NCBI GenBank assembly: GCA_035464675.1
Contig: DATHSA010000014.1
Coordinates: 1-38,061 of the forward strand
Source: JAUYIV01 sp035464675
Lineage (GTDB): Bacteria; Actinomycetota; Acidimicrobiia; Spongiisociales; UBA11373
Direction: 5' to 3'
Length of the DNA stretch: 38,061 nt
In this document: positions 24,119 through 32,515 of the stretch, piece after piece
Layout of the letters: every line of letters begins with the position of its first letter
How positions within the stretch are numbered: position 1 is the first letter of the stretch
The notes under the pieces: generated by a model
Told to the model about the DNA's origin: nothing
Database searches by the model: none
What the model saw: the letters and a program-made list of their open reading frames with translations, nothing else
Program-made: the position numbers and the translations under genes

Positions 24119-24933
24119 GTCTCGGACTCCACGATCTCCCTGAAACAGCCGGCGAGTTTCCGGGTCACCGGGCCGACGGGGATCTCATGATCGGCGACCT
24201 GTGCGATCGGGGACAGTTCCTTGAGGGTCGACATGGCGAATGCCTCGTCGGCCTCGAGGAGGCGGTCGAGCGGGAACCGACCCTGCTTCACCGGGATGCC
24301 GAGCCGCTCGGCACACTCGATCATGACATCCCGGGTGATCGAAGGGAGGATCCCGCAGTCCAGCGACGGGGTCTCGATATTCCCGTTGTGAACCCAGCCG
24401 ACCGTGAAGGTCGGGCCCTCGAGGACCATCCCGTCGACACCGATCAGCAACGCCTCGTCGAACCCGGCGCGACGAGCCTTGTCGGTGGCCGCCATGTTGG
24501 GCGCGTACGAGGTCCATTTGACGCCGGGAAACCCGCCGGCATCGGTTTCCGGGTGCCACGGAGCCGCCATCGGGATCACCTTCAGCCTCTGGGGGACGTC
24601 CGGTGTGGGCTCCCACATGACGATCGACCGGGGCGGTGTCTCCACGAGCGGGTCACGGCCACCCCCGGTGAGGATGACTCGGATGTGCCCGCCCTCGTTC
24701 GTTTCGGCGACCGTCCCGATCCAGCGCTCGATCTCGTCCATTCCGGGTGTCTTCACCCCGAGCGCAGCAGCGCTTCGCTCCAATCGGTCGAGGTGGGCGT
24801 CGAGCCGGAACGGAGAACTGCCGTAGACCTTGATCACCTCGAACACCCCGAAGCCCCTGACGAGGCCCCAGTCGAAGACGGATATGAAGGCGTCTGCCTC
24901 GGTGACGGGCCGTCCGTCGATGAGAACCCGCAT
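24112..24933 (-). CDS. Class IV aminotransferase (branched-chain aminotransferase/ADC lyase family)
   Basis: 273 residues, fold-type IV PLP enzyme. Motifs are the start VLIDGRPV, FDWGLVRGFGVFEVIKVYG, the R-rich LDAHLDRLERSA helix, the PLP lysine K139 in PGVKWTSYAPNM, ARRAGFDEALLI, and the C-terminal LLEADEAFAMSTLKELSPI. Members include branched-chain aminotransferase, D-amino acid transaminase and aminodeoxychorismate lyase; which one this is cannot be decided here. The ATG at 24933 is chosen and is only 14 bp from the divergent glnE start, so a leaderless or very short leader is likely. Confidence 0.85.
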   Translation of the reverse strand: MRVLIDGRPVTEADAFISVFDWGLVRGFGVFEVIKVYGSSPFRLDAHLDRLERSAAALGVKTPGMDEIERWIGTVAETNEGGHIRVILTGGGRDPLVETPPRSIVMWEPTPDVPQRLKVIPMAAPWHPETDAGGFPGVKWTSYAPNMAATDKARRAGFDEALLIGVDGMVLEGPTFTVGWVHNGNIETPSLDCGILPSITRDVMIECAERLGIPVKQGRFPLDRLLEADEAFAMSTLKELSPIAQVADHEIPVGPVTRKLAGCFREIVESETG

Positions 24934-24947
24934 GCCCGCGACCCTAC

Positions 24948-27746
24948 ATGCCGGCCCGCGAAACCGCGGCATCACCCCACCTGCCGGTCGTACCCTCGTT
25001 CGAAATGACAGTCTGGGATATCGTCGTGGAGGCCCTCGGAGACGACGCTGTGCGCGCTCTGCGTGCCGGCCCGGAGCCAGACGCCGCGGCCGCCCGGCTG
25101 GCCTCGCTGATCGAGGCGGTGCCCGCCCTCCGCGGTCGCGCCGACCTCGCCGATGCCCTGGTCGCGGTCTGCGGCGCGTCCCGGGCACTCCCCGCGATCG
25201 CCGCGTCGCTGGGCGACGATGCAATCCGCGTCCTGGAGCGCCAGACCGTCTCCACCGTGGATCTCGGACACCCGGCCGGGATCGGCGAGCTGCGCCGAGC
25301 GGTGGCCCGGCAGATGCTCGCGATCGCCGCACTCGACCTCACCGGGAAGATCGACATGCCGGCGGTGGGCGCCTCGCTCAGCGACCTCGCCGACGCCGCA
25401 GCAAGATCGGCCCTCGCTGCGGCGGATCCCGGGCCCTCCACGCGCCTCGCCGTCATCGCGCTCGGCAAGTGGGGTGGCGGCGAGCTCAACTATGCGTCCG
25501 ACATCGACCTTCTGTTCGTCCATGACGGCGAAGAAGCCGAGGCGATCAGGACGGCGACGGCGTTCATGGATCTGCTCTCCAGGCGGGAGGGTGGTGGCAT
25601 CGCCTTCCGGGTGGATGCAGACCTCCGCCCGGAGGGCCGGTCCGGCCCAATGTCGCGATCTGTCGAGTCGTTTCGCGCCTACTGGGAGCGCTGGGCGGAG
25701 ACCTGGGAGTTCCAAGCGATGCTCAAGGCGCGGTCGGTCGCCGGCGACCCCAACCTCGGATCGGAGTTCATGGAGGCCGTCGACCCCTTCGTGTTCCCCG
25801 ACACGCTCGGTGCCGATGCGGTCCGCGACATCAGGGCGATGAAAGCGAGGGCCGAGGAGGCGGCAGGTGCCGGCGACGAGGTGAAGCGTGGCATCGGCGG
25901 CATCCGCGATGCGGAGTTTGCCATCCAGCTCCTCCAGCTGGTCCATGGCCGGGCCGACGACGCCCTGCGCACCGGCAACACGCTCGAGGCGCTGGCCAGG
26001 CTCGGCGAGGGCGGATATGTCCGCGAGGATGATGCGCGAGGGCTCGCGGAGGCATACCGGTGGCTCCGGGATGTCGAGCACCGCCTCCAGCTCTACGACC
26101 TGCGCCAGACGCACACACTCCCCGACGACCCGGGCGGGCGGGAACGGGTCGCGAAGGCGCTCGGCCTCCGCGACGACGCAGAGGCCACCGCCCTGGACCG
26201 CTTCGAGCGCACCCTCGTCGAGAGACGATCCCTGGTCCGCACGATTCACGAGCGCCTCTTCTACCGGCCTCTGCTCGAGTCATTCGCCGCCGCGGGCACC
26301 GACCCCCGCGCCGACCGGCAGGCCGCCGCCTTCGGGTTCACCGACTCCGAGGCCACCCGAGCCGCACTCATCGATCTCACCGCAGGCCTCTCACGCCGCA
26401 GCCGGCTCATGCAGCAGCTGTTGCCGCTGATGATGAAGTGGCTTTCCGAGTCGCCCGAGCCCGACCTCGGCCTGGCACAGCTGCGGCTCCTCGTGACGAC
26501 CGCGGCGGGCCACGACAGTGTCATCCCGGTGCTTCGCGACAATCCGGCCACGGCCGAGCGGCTCTGCCTCCTGTTGGGCACCTCGCGCCTCGCCGGGCGG
26601 CTGATCGACCGGCTCCCCGCCACCCTCGGTCGAATCGGCGACGACTCCGCGCTCGGATCACCGGTCGACGCCGCGGCACTCACCGACGAGGCCCTGGGGC
26701 GCGTCGCGGTGCGGGACGACGAGGCGGCGCGTGCCGAGACGCTGCATCGGTTCGAGGCGGAGCATCTGCTGGAGATCTCGGCGGCGGATGTCGCCGGATT
26801 CGCGAATGCTCGGGACGTGGGAAATCGCCTCGCCGATGCCGCCGACGCGGTCGTCGCCACCGCACTCGACCAGGCGATGGCAGCTCGGAGTGACACGCCG
26901 CCAATGGCCGTGATCGCGATGGGCAAATGGGGTGGGCGGGAGCTGAACTACGCCAGCGACCTCGACGCCCTCATCGTGTTCCGGTCGGGAGGGACCGGGG
27001 CCGACGAACCCGCCGCCCGGGTGGCCGAGGCCCTGGTCGCGGCGATGGGACGATCGTCCCTCGACCTGCCCTCGTTCGAGATCGACCTCGACCTGCGCCC
27101 CGAGGGCAGGAAGGGCCCGATCGCACGCTCACTCGACTCGTACACGGCCTACTGGGAGCGCTGGGCCGAGACCTGGGAGCACCAGTCTCTGCTGCGCGCA
27201 CGCCTGGCTGCCGGGGACGCCGACCTCGGCGCGGAGTTTGTCGATCGGGCGGCGGCCTTCGCCCACCCGGAGGCGTTCACCGAGGAACAGCGCCGGCACA
27301 TCCTCGCGATGAAGGCCAGAGTCGAGAAGGAGCGAATTCCTCTCGGCGAGGACCCCGACTTCCACATGAAACTCGGGCGAGGTGGGATGTCGGACGTCGA
27401 ATGGACCGTCCAACTCCTCCAGATGGAGCACGGCGCCACCCATGCCTCGGTGCGCTCCCCCTCGACCCTGGAGGCGCTCGCCGCGCTGCGGACGGAGGGC
27501 GTGGTCCGCTCCGAGGACGCCGACGCCCTCGACGAGGCCTACCGCTTCTGCGCATCGGTGCGCAACCGGCTGTTCCTCCGATCGGGCCGAACCCGCGACT
27601 CCCTACCCACCGATCCCGACGAGGCCGCCCGCCTCGCACGATCGCTCGGATACGACATCGACCCCCGCGCCGCCCTTCGCGAGGAGTACCGAAGGGTGAC
27701 ACGCCGGGCCAGGAGGGTCGTTGAGAGGGTGTTCTATGGCAGATGA
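24948..27746 (+). CDS. glnE: Bifunctional glutamine synthetase adenylyltransferase/deadenylase
   Basis: 932 residues, close to the family length. GlnE adenylylates and deadenylylates glutamine synthetase and so tunes nitrogen assimilation. It has two tandem nucleotidyltransferase domains. The first has GKWGGGELNYASDIDLLF near residue 172; the second has GKWGGRELNYASDLDALI near residue 657. Each is followed by DLRPEG(R/K) and YWERWAETWE, and each has a downstream helical domain (GIGGIRDAEFAIQLLQL and GRGGMSDVEWTVQLLQM). The two halves are clearly duplicated. An in-frame ATG at 25005 (MTVWDIV) may be the true start. Confidence 0.95.
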   Translation: MPARETAASPHLPVVPSFEMTVWDIVVEALGDDAVRALRAGPEPDAAAARLASLIEAVPALRGRADLADALVAVCGASRALPAIAASLGDDAIRVLERQTVSTVDLGHPAGIGELRRAVARQMLAIAALDLTGKIDMPAVGASLSDLADAAARSALAAADPGPSTRLAVIALGKWGGGELNYASDIDLLFVHDGEEAEAIRTATAFMDLLSRREGGGIAFRVDADLRPEGRSGPMSRSVESFRAYWERWAETWEFQAMLKARSVAGDPNLGSEFMEAVDPFVFPDTLGADAVRDIRAMKARAEEAAGAGDEVKRGIGGIRDAEFAIQLLQLVHGRADDALRTGNTLEALARLGEGGYVREDDARGLAEAYRWLRDVEHRLQLYDLRQTHTLPDDPGGRERVAKALGLRDDAEATALDRFERTLVERRSLVRTIHERLFYRPLLESFAAAGTDPRADRQAAAFGFTDSEATRAALIDLTAGLSRRSRLMQQLLPLMMKWLSESPEPDLGLAQLRLLVTTAAGHDSVIPVLRDNPATAERLCLLLGTSRLAGRLIDRLPATLGRIGDDSALGSPVDAAALTDEALGRVAVRDDEAARAETLHRFEAEHLLEISAADVAGFANARDVGNRLADAADAVVATALDQAMAARSDTPPMAVIAMGKWGGRELNYASDLDALIVFRSGGTGADEPAARVAEALVAAMGRSSLDLPSFEIDLDLRPEGRKGPIARSLDSYTAYWERWAETWEHQSLLRARLAAGDADLGAEFVDRAAAFAHPEAFTEEQRRHILAMKARVEKERIPLGEDPDFHMKLGRGGMSDVEWTVQLLQMEHGATHASVRSPSTLEALAALRTEGVVRSEDADALDEAYRFCASVRNRLFLRSGRTRDSLPTDPDEAARLARSLGYDIDPRAALREEYRRVTRRARRVVERVFYGR

Positions 27747-27794
27747 CCCGTCGGTCATGTGCCGCGAGGGAACGCCCGCCGGGGGGCGGCGCGA

Positions 27795-28835
27795 CTAGGC
27801 CTCCCGGCCCAGCGCCCCTGCCACCGCCCTGACCTGGGCCATGAGTGCGGTGAACTCCTCCGGGAGAATGGCCTGGGGGCCGTCCACCTGCGCGGTCTCC
27901 GGGGACGGGTGGACATCGATCATCACGCCATCGGCACCGGCGGCGACCGCGGCGAGGGTCAGCGATGGGACCAGCGACTTGCGCCCGCCCGAATGCGAGG
28001 GGTCGACGAGCACCGGGAGATGCGACAGGCCCTTGACGAGGGGTACGGCCGCGATATCCAGGGTGTTGCGGGTCTGTGACTCGAACGTCCGGATCCCCCG
28101 CTCGCAGAGGATGACGTCGTGGTTGCCCTCCTTGTAGACGTACTCGGCGGCGTTGAGCCACTCCTCCACCGTTGCGGTGAAGCCCCGCTTGAGGAGCACC
28201 GGCTTGTCCTGGCGACCGGCCTCGGCGAGGAGCGAGTAGTTGTGCATGTTGCGGGCGCCGATGCGGATCAGGTCTGCGTAGGCGGATACGAGCTCGATGT
28301 CGCGTGGGTCGAGCACCTCGGCCACAAAGGGCAGGCCGAATTCGTCACGCGCCTCGGCCAGCAGCTCCAACCCCTTCTCACCGAGGCCCTGGAACGCGTA
28401 CGGGGACGACCTCGGCTTGAAGGCGTCTCCACGAAGGATCCTGGCGCCGGCGGCGGCGACCGCGGAAGCCGCCGCGAACAACTGATCGCGGCTCTCCACC
28501 GCGCACGGACCTGCGATCACGGTGAGCCTGCCGTCCCCCACCGCCACCCCACCGACGTCGACGACGGAATCCTCCGCGCGGTGATCCCGACCGACGAATG
28601 TGTAGGCGCGCAGGACGGGGACGGCGCGCTCCACGCCCGGGAAGGCCTCCCATGGGACCTGTTGCACGGCGGAGCGGTCGCCGGCGGCGGCGATCACGGT
28701 CCGGACGTCGCCGGCGGAGACGTGAGGTTCGGCGCCCACATCCCGCAGGCGCTCGACGACGCGCTCGACGTCGCCTTCGACGGCGTCGCGCCTCATCACG
28801 ATGATGATCGAATCGTCGCCTCGCGGACCGGCCAC
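27795..28835 (-). CDS. aroF: 3-deoxy-7-phosphoheptulonate synthase (type I-beta DAHP synthase)
   Basis: 346 residues. It condenses phosphoenolpyruvate and erythrose 4-phosphate, the first step of the shikimate pathway. An N-terminal ferredoxin-like domain (about 8-75, IIIVMRRDAVEGDVERVVERL) is the type I-beta feature, and in some relatives gives feedback control. The barrel has IAGPCAVES, ILRGDAFKPRSSPYAFQGLG, RIGARNMHNYSLL, the KRGFTATVEEW loop, ILCERGIRTFE and VDPSHSGGR, holding metal and substrate ligands. The start is GTG at 28835. The gene is convergent with glnE and divergent from the XRE regulator. The symbol follows common usage for this type. Confidence 0.92.
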   Translation of the reverse strand: MAGPRGDDSIIIVMRRDAVEGDVERVVERLRDVGAEPHVSAGDVRTVIAAAGDRSAVQQVPWEAFPGVERAVPVLRAYTFVGRDHRAEDSVVDVGGVAVGDGRLTVIAGPCAVESRDQLFAAASAVAAAGARILRGDAFKPRSSPYAFQGLGEKGLELLAEARDEFGLPFVAEVLDPRDIELVSAYADLIRIGARNMHNYSLLAEAGRQDKPVLLKRGFTATVEEWLNAAEYVYKEGNHDVILCERGIRTFESQTRNTLDIAAVPLVKGLSHLPVLVDPSHSGGRKSLVPSLTLAAVAAGADGVMIDVHPSPETAQVDGPQAILPEEFTALMAQVRAVAGALGREA

Positions 28836-28874
28836 AGGGTCTCCTTCGGGGAGGGTGACGATAGTGCCGTCCCC

Positions 28875-28916
28875 GTCCCCGGTCGGCCGTCGCCCGTCGC
28901 CGGGCGTCGGTCATCC
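28875..28916. repeat. Heptad repeat between the DAHP synthase and XRE genes
   Basis: Six 7-mers in phase: GTCCCCG, GTCGGCC, GTCGCCC, GTCGCCG, GGCGTCG, GTCATCC. The element lies between divergent genes, so it is not simply a terminator. Confidence 0.5.
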
Positions 28917-28920
28917 CTCC

Positions 28921-28960
28921 GCTAGCAGTTGCTAGCACGGTGTGATACAATTGCTAGCAA
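28921..28960 (+). promoter_or_regulatory. Promoter and triple GCTAGCA operator of the XRE gene
   Basis: GCTAGCA occurs three times: 28921-28927, 28931-28937 and 28953-28959. The last is part of the perfect palindrome TTGCTAGCAA (28951-28960), which touches the start codon. A TACAAT -10 box (28946-28951) ends 8 bases before the ATG, so the message is probably leaderless. The repeats cover the promoter and the start, a classic place for autorepression by the downstream XRE protein. Confidence 0.55.
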
Positions 28961-29307
28961 TGAAGCAACGGGTGTCCGACATCGGCTCGTTCATTCGACA
29001 GCAGCGAGAGCGGAGCGCCATCTCCATTCGCAAGCTCGCCGAACGCGCCGGCATCTCGAACCCCTACCTCAGCCAGATCGAGCGGGGGCTGCGAAAGCCC
29101 TCGGCCGAGATCCTGAAGCGGATCGCCAAAGGCCTTTCCGTATCGGCGGAGTCGCTGTACGAGCGAGCCGGGTTGCTGGAGGACCGGGACGCCCCGGACG
29201 TCGAGGATGCCATCGGTTCGGACCCCGAGCTGAGCGAACGCCAGAAGCAGGCTCTGACGCAGATCTACCGAAGCTTCGTCTCGAGCCCCGATGAGGAGGA
29301 CTCATGA
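28960..29307 (+). CDS. XRE-family transcriptional regulator (Rv0474-like)
   Basis: 115 residues. A helix-turn-helix of the lambda-repressor type fills residues 7-65: IGSFIRQQRERSAISIRKLAERAGISNPYLSQIERGLRKPSAEILKRIAKGL, here described from 7 to about 58. A shorter C-terminal arm (ELSERQKQALTQIYRSF) probably mediates dimerisation. The same arrangement, an XRE gene directly before an hbhA gene, is known in mycobacteria (Rv0474-Rv0475). The ATG at 28960 follows a TACAAT box with no room for a ribosome site. Its stop overlaps the next start as ATGA. Three GCTAGCA repeats suggest it controls its own operon. Confidence 0.88.
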   Translation: MKQRVSDIGSFIRQQRERSAISIRKLAERAGISNPYLSQIERGLRKPSAEILKRIAKGLSVSAESLYERAGLLEDRDAPDVEDAIGSDPELSERQKQALTQIYRSFVSSPDEEDS

Positions 29308-29822
29308 AGAACGCAACCGAGATCCGGGAGACCGCCACCAAGCGGATGGGCGACCTCGCCGACACCGGCAAGAAGGCGGCGTACGCCGTCGTCGGCGCAC
29401 CAGTCGTCGCCGGACGGCGGATAGCCGATTGGTCGAACCGGATGGGCAAGTCCGCACAGAAGCAATTCGAGGCCTGGGTGGCCGAGGGTGAGAAGATCAG
29501 CGAGCAACTCCGCGACGGCACCGTCGTCGAGGAGATCAAGGACCGCGTGGACTTCGAGAACCTCCAGGGCCGTGTCGAGAAGCTGCGCGACCAGCTGGAG
29601 GACGTCCTCGCCAACTGGCGGGAGAACTTCCGCCCCGAGGAGGACGAGAAGGCCGAGGCAAAGCCGAAGGTCGTCGCCAAGAAGCCGGCCGCAAAGAAGC
29701 CCGCTGCCAAGAAGCCCGTGGCGAAGAAGCCCGCTGCCAAGAAGCCCGCTGCCAAGAAGCCCGCTGCCAAGAAGCCCGTGGCGAAGAAGCCCGCCGCGAA
29801 ACCCAAGGCCGACAAGAGCTGA
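29304..29822 (+). CDS. HbhA-like protein with a coiled coil and a Lys/Ala/Pro repeat tail
   Basis: 172 residues. Residues 1-45 contain a short hydrophobic patch (AAYAVVGAPVVAG). Residues about 50-115 are a charged coiled-coil region (EKISEQLRDGTVVEEIKDRV). Residues about 126-172 are a basic tail of KKPAA and KKPVA units. Mycobacterial heparin-binding hemagglutinin has the same plan: coiled coil plus Lys/Ala/Pro tail that binds sulfated glycans or nucleic acid. The tail also resembles histone H1-like proteins, so DNA binding is the alternative. GAGGA precedes the ATG. The strict overlap with the XRE gene mirrors the Rv0474-hbhA pair. Confidence 0.7.
   Translation: MKNATEIRETATKRMGDLADTGKKAAYAVVGAPVVAGRRIADWSNRMGKSAQKQFEAWVAEGEKISEQLRDGTVVEEIKDRVDFENLQGRVEKLRDQLEDVLANWRENFRPEEDEKAEAKPKVVAKKPAAKKPAAKKPVAKKPAAKKPAAKKPAAKKPVAKKPAAKPKADKS
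29679..29798 (+). repeat. Eight tandem 15-bp units coding KKPAA/KKPVA
   Basis: Eight in-frame 15-bp units code for Lys-Lys-Pro-Ala/Val-Ala. Units 3 and 7 carry GTGGCG (Val-Ala) and units 2, 4, 5 and 6 are nearly identical, giving a higher-order pattern of about 60 bp. Such arrays change length by slippage or recombination, so tail length may vary between strains. Confidence 0.85.
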
Positions 29823-29843
29823 CGGCAGTCAGCCGACAAGCAG

Positions 29844-29870
29844 GAAGGGCCCCGGGATCCGGGGCCCTTC
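29844..29870 (+). terminator. Terminator of the XRE/HbhA-like operon
   Basis: A perfect 12-bp stem, GAAGGGCCCCGG against its complement, with loop GAT and followed by TCGATTCCTC. It starts 22 bases after the HbhA-like stop and can serve the convergent DUF4332 gene too. Confidence 0.75.
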
Positions 29871-29914
29871 TCGATTCCTCGTGGAAGCCGGCAGCCGAGG
29901 CCGGCGGCTCTCTA

Positions 29915-30319
29915 CTAGTACTTCACGACCGAGGGGAGCTTCATCGCGTGAGCGATCCATTTGGCGACCATCTGCTCGGTGGGCAGCCGCCGCACCAGGC
30001 GCTTCTTCCCGTTGATCGCGACCATCTTGGCGTGAAGGTTGGCGGGCTTTCGGTTCTTGAGCTCCTTGACCGTGTCGACACCCGAGGCCTCCAGGAGATC
30101 CGAGTACTCCTCGCCGATCCCCTTCACGCGCATCAGGTCCGCCCGGTTGACCCACGCGAGGATCTGATCGGCGGTGAAACCGGTCGCCGCGGCGAGGTTC
30201 TTGCGACCGGTGCGCGTCGCCCCCTTCTTGAGCAGCCCTTCGGTGGTTCGGATCCGCGCCTTGCGCAGCTTGGTGGCGAACTTCGGACCGATTCCCTCGA
30301 TGGCGTCGATGGAAGGCAT
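29915..30319 (-). CDS. DUF4332 helix-hairpin-helix protein
   Basis: 134 residues. Two helix-hairpin-helix-like segments are visible: IEGIGPKFATKLRKARIRTTEGLL near the N terminus and VKGIGEEYSDLLEASGVDTVKEL in the middle. This is the DUF4332 pattern. Such motifs usually contact DNA or RNA backbones non-specifically, but the role of this family is not established to me. The ATG at 30319 is fixed by AAAGGAGCGGG directly upstream. It follows the MocA-like gene by 71 bp on the same strand. Confidence 0.8.
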   Translation of the reverse strand: MPSIDAIEGIGPKFATKLRKARIRTTEGLLKKGATRTGRKNLAAATGFTADQILAWVNRADLMRVKGIGEEYSDLLEASGVDTVKELKNRKPANLHAKMVAINGKKRLVRRLPTEQMVAKWIAHAMKLPSVVKY

Positions 30320-30390
30320 CCCGCTCCTTTCGCGTTCTCGGCGCCTTGCGCGGCGACCGTCGGATGAGGCCGGTCGCCGGGCATCGAACA

Positions 30391-31014
30391 CTAACGACCT
30401 GAGTGGCCGTCCGTGCCGGAGCGTCGGGCGTCTCCGCCGAGGTCGGCGACGTCGTCGTCGGTGTCGACATCGCGCGGCGGAAGCCGGTCGACGCGGACCT
30501 CTTCGACCCAGTCGGGATGAGCGCGAAGGAACTCGGATGCACCGTGATCACCCTCCAGGGCCATGAGCCGATGCCACAGTCGCCGGTCGAAAAGCACCGG
30601 ATTGGCTCGCTCGTAGCGATACACGGGGACGATCGCCGGCCGATCCGACCACCCGGCGGCCTCGACGAGACGCTCGGGCACCTCGCCCGGGATCTCGGGC
30701 TGGTCGCCGAGCACCACGAACGTCCGCTCCACCGCGGGATCACGGCCGAGGATGTCCAGTCCCACGCGCAGCGACGACGCGATCCCCTCCTCCCAGTCCT
30801 CGTTGATCGCGACCATCGCGTCTCCGAAGTCGACCGCGTCGAGCACGTCTTCGGCGCTGGATCCGAGGACCACGACGACCCTGCCGACCGGCCACGAGGC
30901 CACCGCGTCGACGACTGCCTGGAGCAAGGGACGCCCCCGGTACGAGACGAGTTGCTTGGGTCGGCCGAGCCGACGGGAGGCTCCGGCGGCGAGGATGATG
31001 GCGGCGGTTGTCAT
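30391..31014 (-). CDS. MocA/MobA-like molybdenum cofactor nucleotidyltransferase
   Basis: 207 residues. The N-terminal nucleotide motif is ILAAGASRRLGRPKQL, and VVLGDQPEIP is the metal-binding DQP region. The DHGASEFLRAHP segment is typical of the MocA/YgfJ branch. These enzymes add CMP (or GMP) to molybdopterin, giving the dinucleotide cofactor of xanthine and aldehyde dehydrogenases. That fits the molybdenum hydroxylase fragment at the left edge. CofC-like or other NTP transferases are the alternative. The C-terminal tail after residue 185 is acidic then basic and may be disordered. Confidence 0.82.
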   Translation of the reverse strand: MTTAAIILAAGASRRLGRPKQLVSYRGRPLLQAVVDAVASWPVGRVVVVLGSSAEDVLDAVDFGDAMVAINEDWEEGIASSLRVGLDILGRDPAVERTFVVLGDQPEIPGEVPERLVEAAGWSDRPAIVPVYRYERANPVLFDRRLWHRLMALEGDHGASEFLRAHPDWVEEVRVDRLPPRDVDTDDDVADLGGDARRSGTDGHSGR

Positions 31015-31104
31015 CTCGGGGGGACAGTAGAAGAGAAGTCACCGGAGCACGCCCCTCCGCGGCATTGGCCCTCGAGCCTGGACCACTTCGCCTGGGGAGG
31101 AAAC

Positions 31105-31139
31105 GAGAGCGGGGGCGGCCGGCCGCCGCCCCCGTTCTC
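31105..31139. other. Strong hairpin between divergent genes
   Basis: A 15-bp stem (one G-U pair) with a 5-nt loop, GAGAGCGGGGGCGGC against GCCGCCCCCGTTCTC, followed by TTCCCAC. It looks like a terminator but lies between the divergent MocA-like and ald genes, where no known transcript ends. The remaining 31015-31328 stretch holds no ORF I can support. Confidence 0.5.
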
Positions 31140-31269
31140 TTCCCACTTCGACCACTGCTCGCGCGGAGACCGCGCCAGCAAGTCCGGCCGCACAATACGC
31201 CACGGGTCGAGAGCGCGTGCGGTCCATTCTCTGCGCCACACGGTGGACTAGTGCCCCAGGGTCGATCGC

Positions 31270-31301
31270 GGCGGCATCCGGGTGCCGCCAGTCGGTATCT
31301 T
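31270..31301 (+). promoter_or_regulatory. Candidate ald operator and -10 box
   Basis: GGCGGCA (31270-31276) and TGCCGCC (31283-31289) form a perfect inverted repeat just upstream of TATCTT (31296-31301). The repeat would lie in the spacer or -35 region. Ald genes of mycobacteria are controlled by the Lrp-type AldR; whether this repeat is such a site is unknown. Confidence 0.35.
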
Positions 31302-31328
31302 GTCCCTCATGGTGTCAAGGAGGCGGAG

Positions 31329-32444
31329 TTGATCGTCGGCGTCCCGCGGGAGATCAAGACCGAGGAGTACCGCGTCGCCATCACCCCGGTGGGAGTGCGC
31401 GAGCTGGTCGCCCACGGGCACCGGATCCTGGTCGAGGCCGGCGCCGGTGAGGGCTCCTCCATCCAGGACGAGGACTACAAGGCCGTGGGAGCGGAGATCG
31501 TCCCCGATGCGGCCTCGGTGTTCCAGGGTGCCGACATGATCGTGAAGGTCAAGGAGCCTCAACCGTCCGAGATCGCCATGCTCGAGCCGAGGCACGTCCT
31601 CTTCACCTATCTCCACCTCGCTGCGTATCCCGAGGAGGCGAAGGGGCTGATCGAGTCGGGTTCCACGGCGATCGCCTACGAGACGGTTCAACTCGCATCG
31701 GGGGCGCTCCCTCTCCTCGCACCGATGAGCGAGATCGCGGGCCGGATGGCGGTCCAGGCCGGAGCCCACCACCTGGAGCGGCCCAAGGGCGGACGCGGCG
31801 TCCTCCTCGGTGGGGTTCCCGGAGTCCCGCCCGCCAAGGTGACGGTGCTCGGCGCCGGGATGGCGGGCCGCAATTCGGCGATGATCGCTGCCGGGATGGG
31901 CGCCGAGGTCGCCGTACTCGACATCAACGTCAACCCGTTGCGCCATCTCGACGAGCTCCACTGGGGCCATGTGGTCACCGTCAAGTCCTCGGTGCTGGCC
32001 GTGGAGGAGCATGTCGCCGCCTCCGACCTCGTGATCGGCGCCGTGCTGATCCCGGGGGCGAGGGCACCGGTGGTAGTGACCTCCGAGATGGTGTCGGGGA
32101 TGCGTCGCGGAGCCGTCGTGGTCGACATCTCCATCGACCAGGGAGGCTGCATCGAGACCGCCCGGGAGACGACCCATAGCGACCCGGTGTACGACGTGAG
32201 CGGTGTGATCCACTACGCCGTCGGCAACATCCCGGGTGCTGTTCCCCATACCGCGACGTATGCACTGACGAACGCGACACTGCCCTACGTGGTGGCCCTG
32301 GCGGACGGGGTGTCGACTGCGCTCGACCGGCATCCCGAGCTCATCGACGGGGTCAACGTCGCCGGCGGAGCGGTCACCAACGGAGCCGTCGCCGAATTCC
32401 TCGGGATCGAGCGAGTCGACGCGAAGGTCGCCATCGGCGCCTGA
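31329..32444 (+). CDS. ald: Alanine dehydrogenase
   Basis: 371 residues, exactly the family norm. It interconverts L-alanine and pyruvate plus ammonia with NAD. The start is TTG at 31329, supported by AAGGAGG five bases upstream and by MIVGVPREIK, the normal N terminus. With this start the known catalytic residues fall on their standard numbers: R15, K75 (VKVKEPQ) and H96 (TYLHLAA). The NAD fold has VTVLGAGMAGRNSAMIA, and VVVDISIDQGG plus GNIPGAVPHTAT are diagnostic. It probably serves nitrogen recycling or redox balance under low oxygen. Confidence 0.96.
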   Translation: MIVGVPREIKTEEYRVAITPVGVRELVAHGHRILVEAGAGEGSSIQDEDYKAVGAEIVPDAASVFQGADMIVKVKEPQPSEIAMLEPRHVLFTYLHLAAYPEEAKGLIESGSTAIAYETVQLASGALPLLAPMSEIAGRMAVQAGAHHLERPKGGRGVLLGGVPGVPPAKVTVLGAGMAGRNSAMIAAGMGAEVAVLDINVNPLRHLDELHWGHVVTVKSSVLAVEEHVAASDLVIGAVLIPGARAPVVVTSEMVSGMRRGAVVVDISIDQGGCIETARETTHSDPVYDVSGVIHYAVGNIPGAVPHTATYALTNATLPYVVALADGVSTALDRHPELIDGVNVAGGAVTNGAVAEFLGIERVDAKVAIGA

Positions 32445-32450
32445 GGCGGG

Positions 32451-32513
32451 CCGGTACCCGTACCGGATGCGCCCTCTGTTTCCGGGTCACAGGGAACGGG
32501 TAGAGGGTCACGC
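32451..32513. repeat. Heptad repeat and hairpins between ald and DUF2017 genes
   Basis: CCGGTAC and GTACCGG form an inverted repeat at 32451-32466. CCCTCT (32472-32477) pairs with AGAGGG (32502-32507), and an inner TTCC with GGAA. Four 7-mers in phase follow: GTCACAG, GGAACGG, GTAGAGG, GTCACGC (32486-32513). It lies between convergent genes. Confidence 0.5.
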
Positions 32514-32515
32514 TC

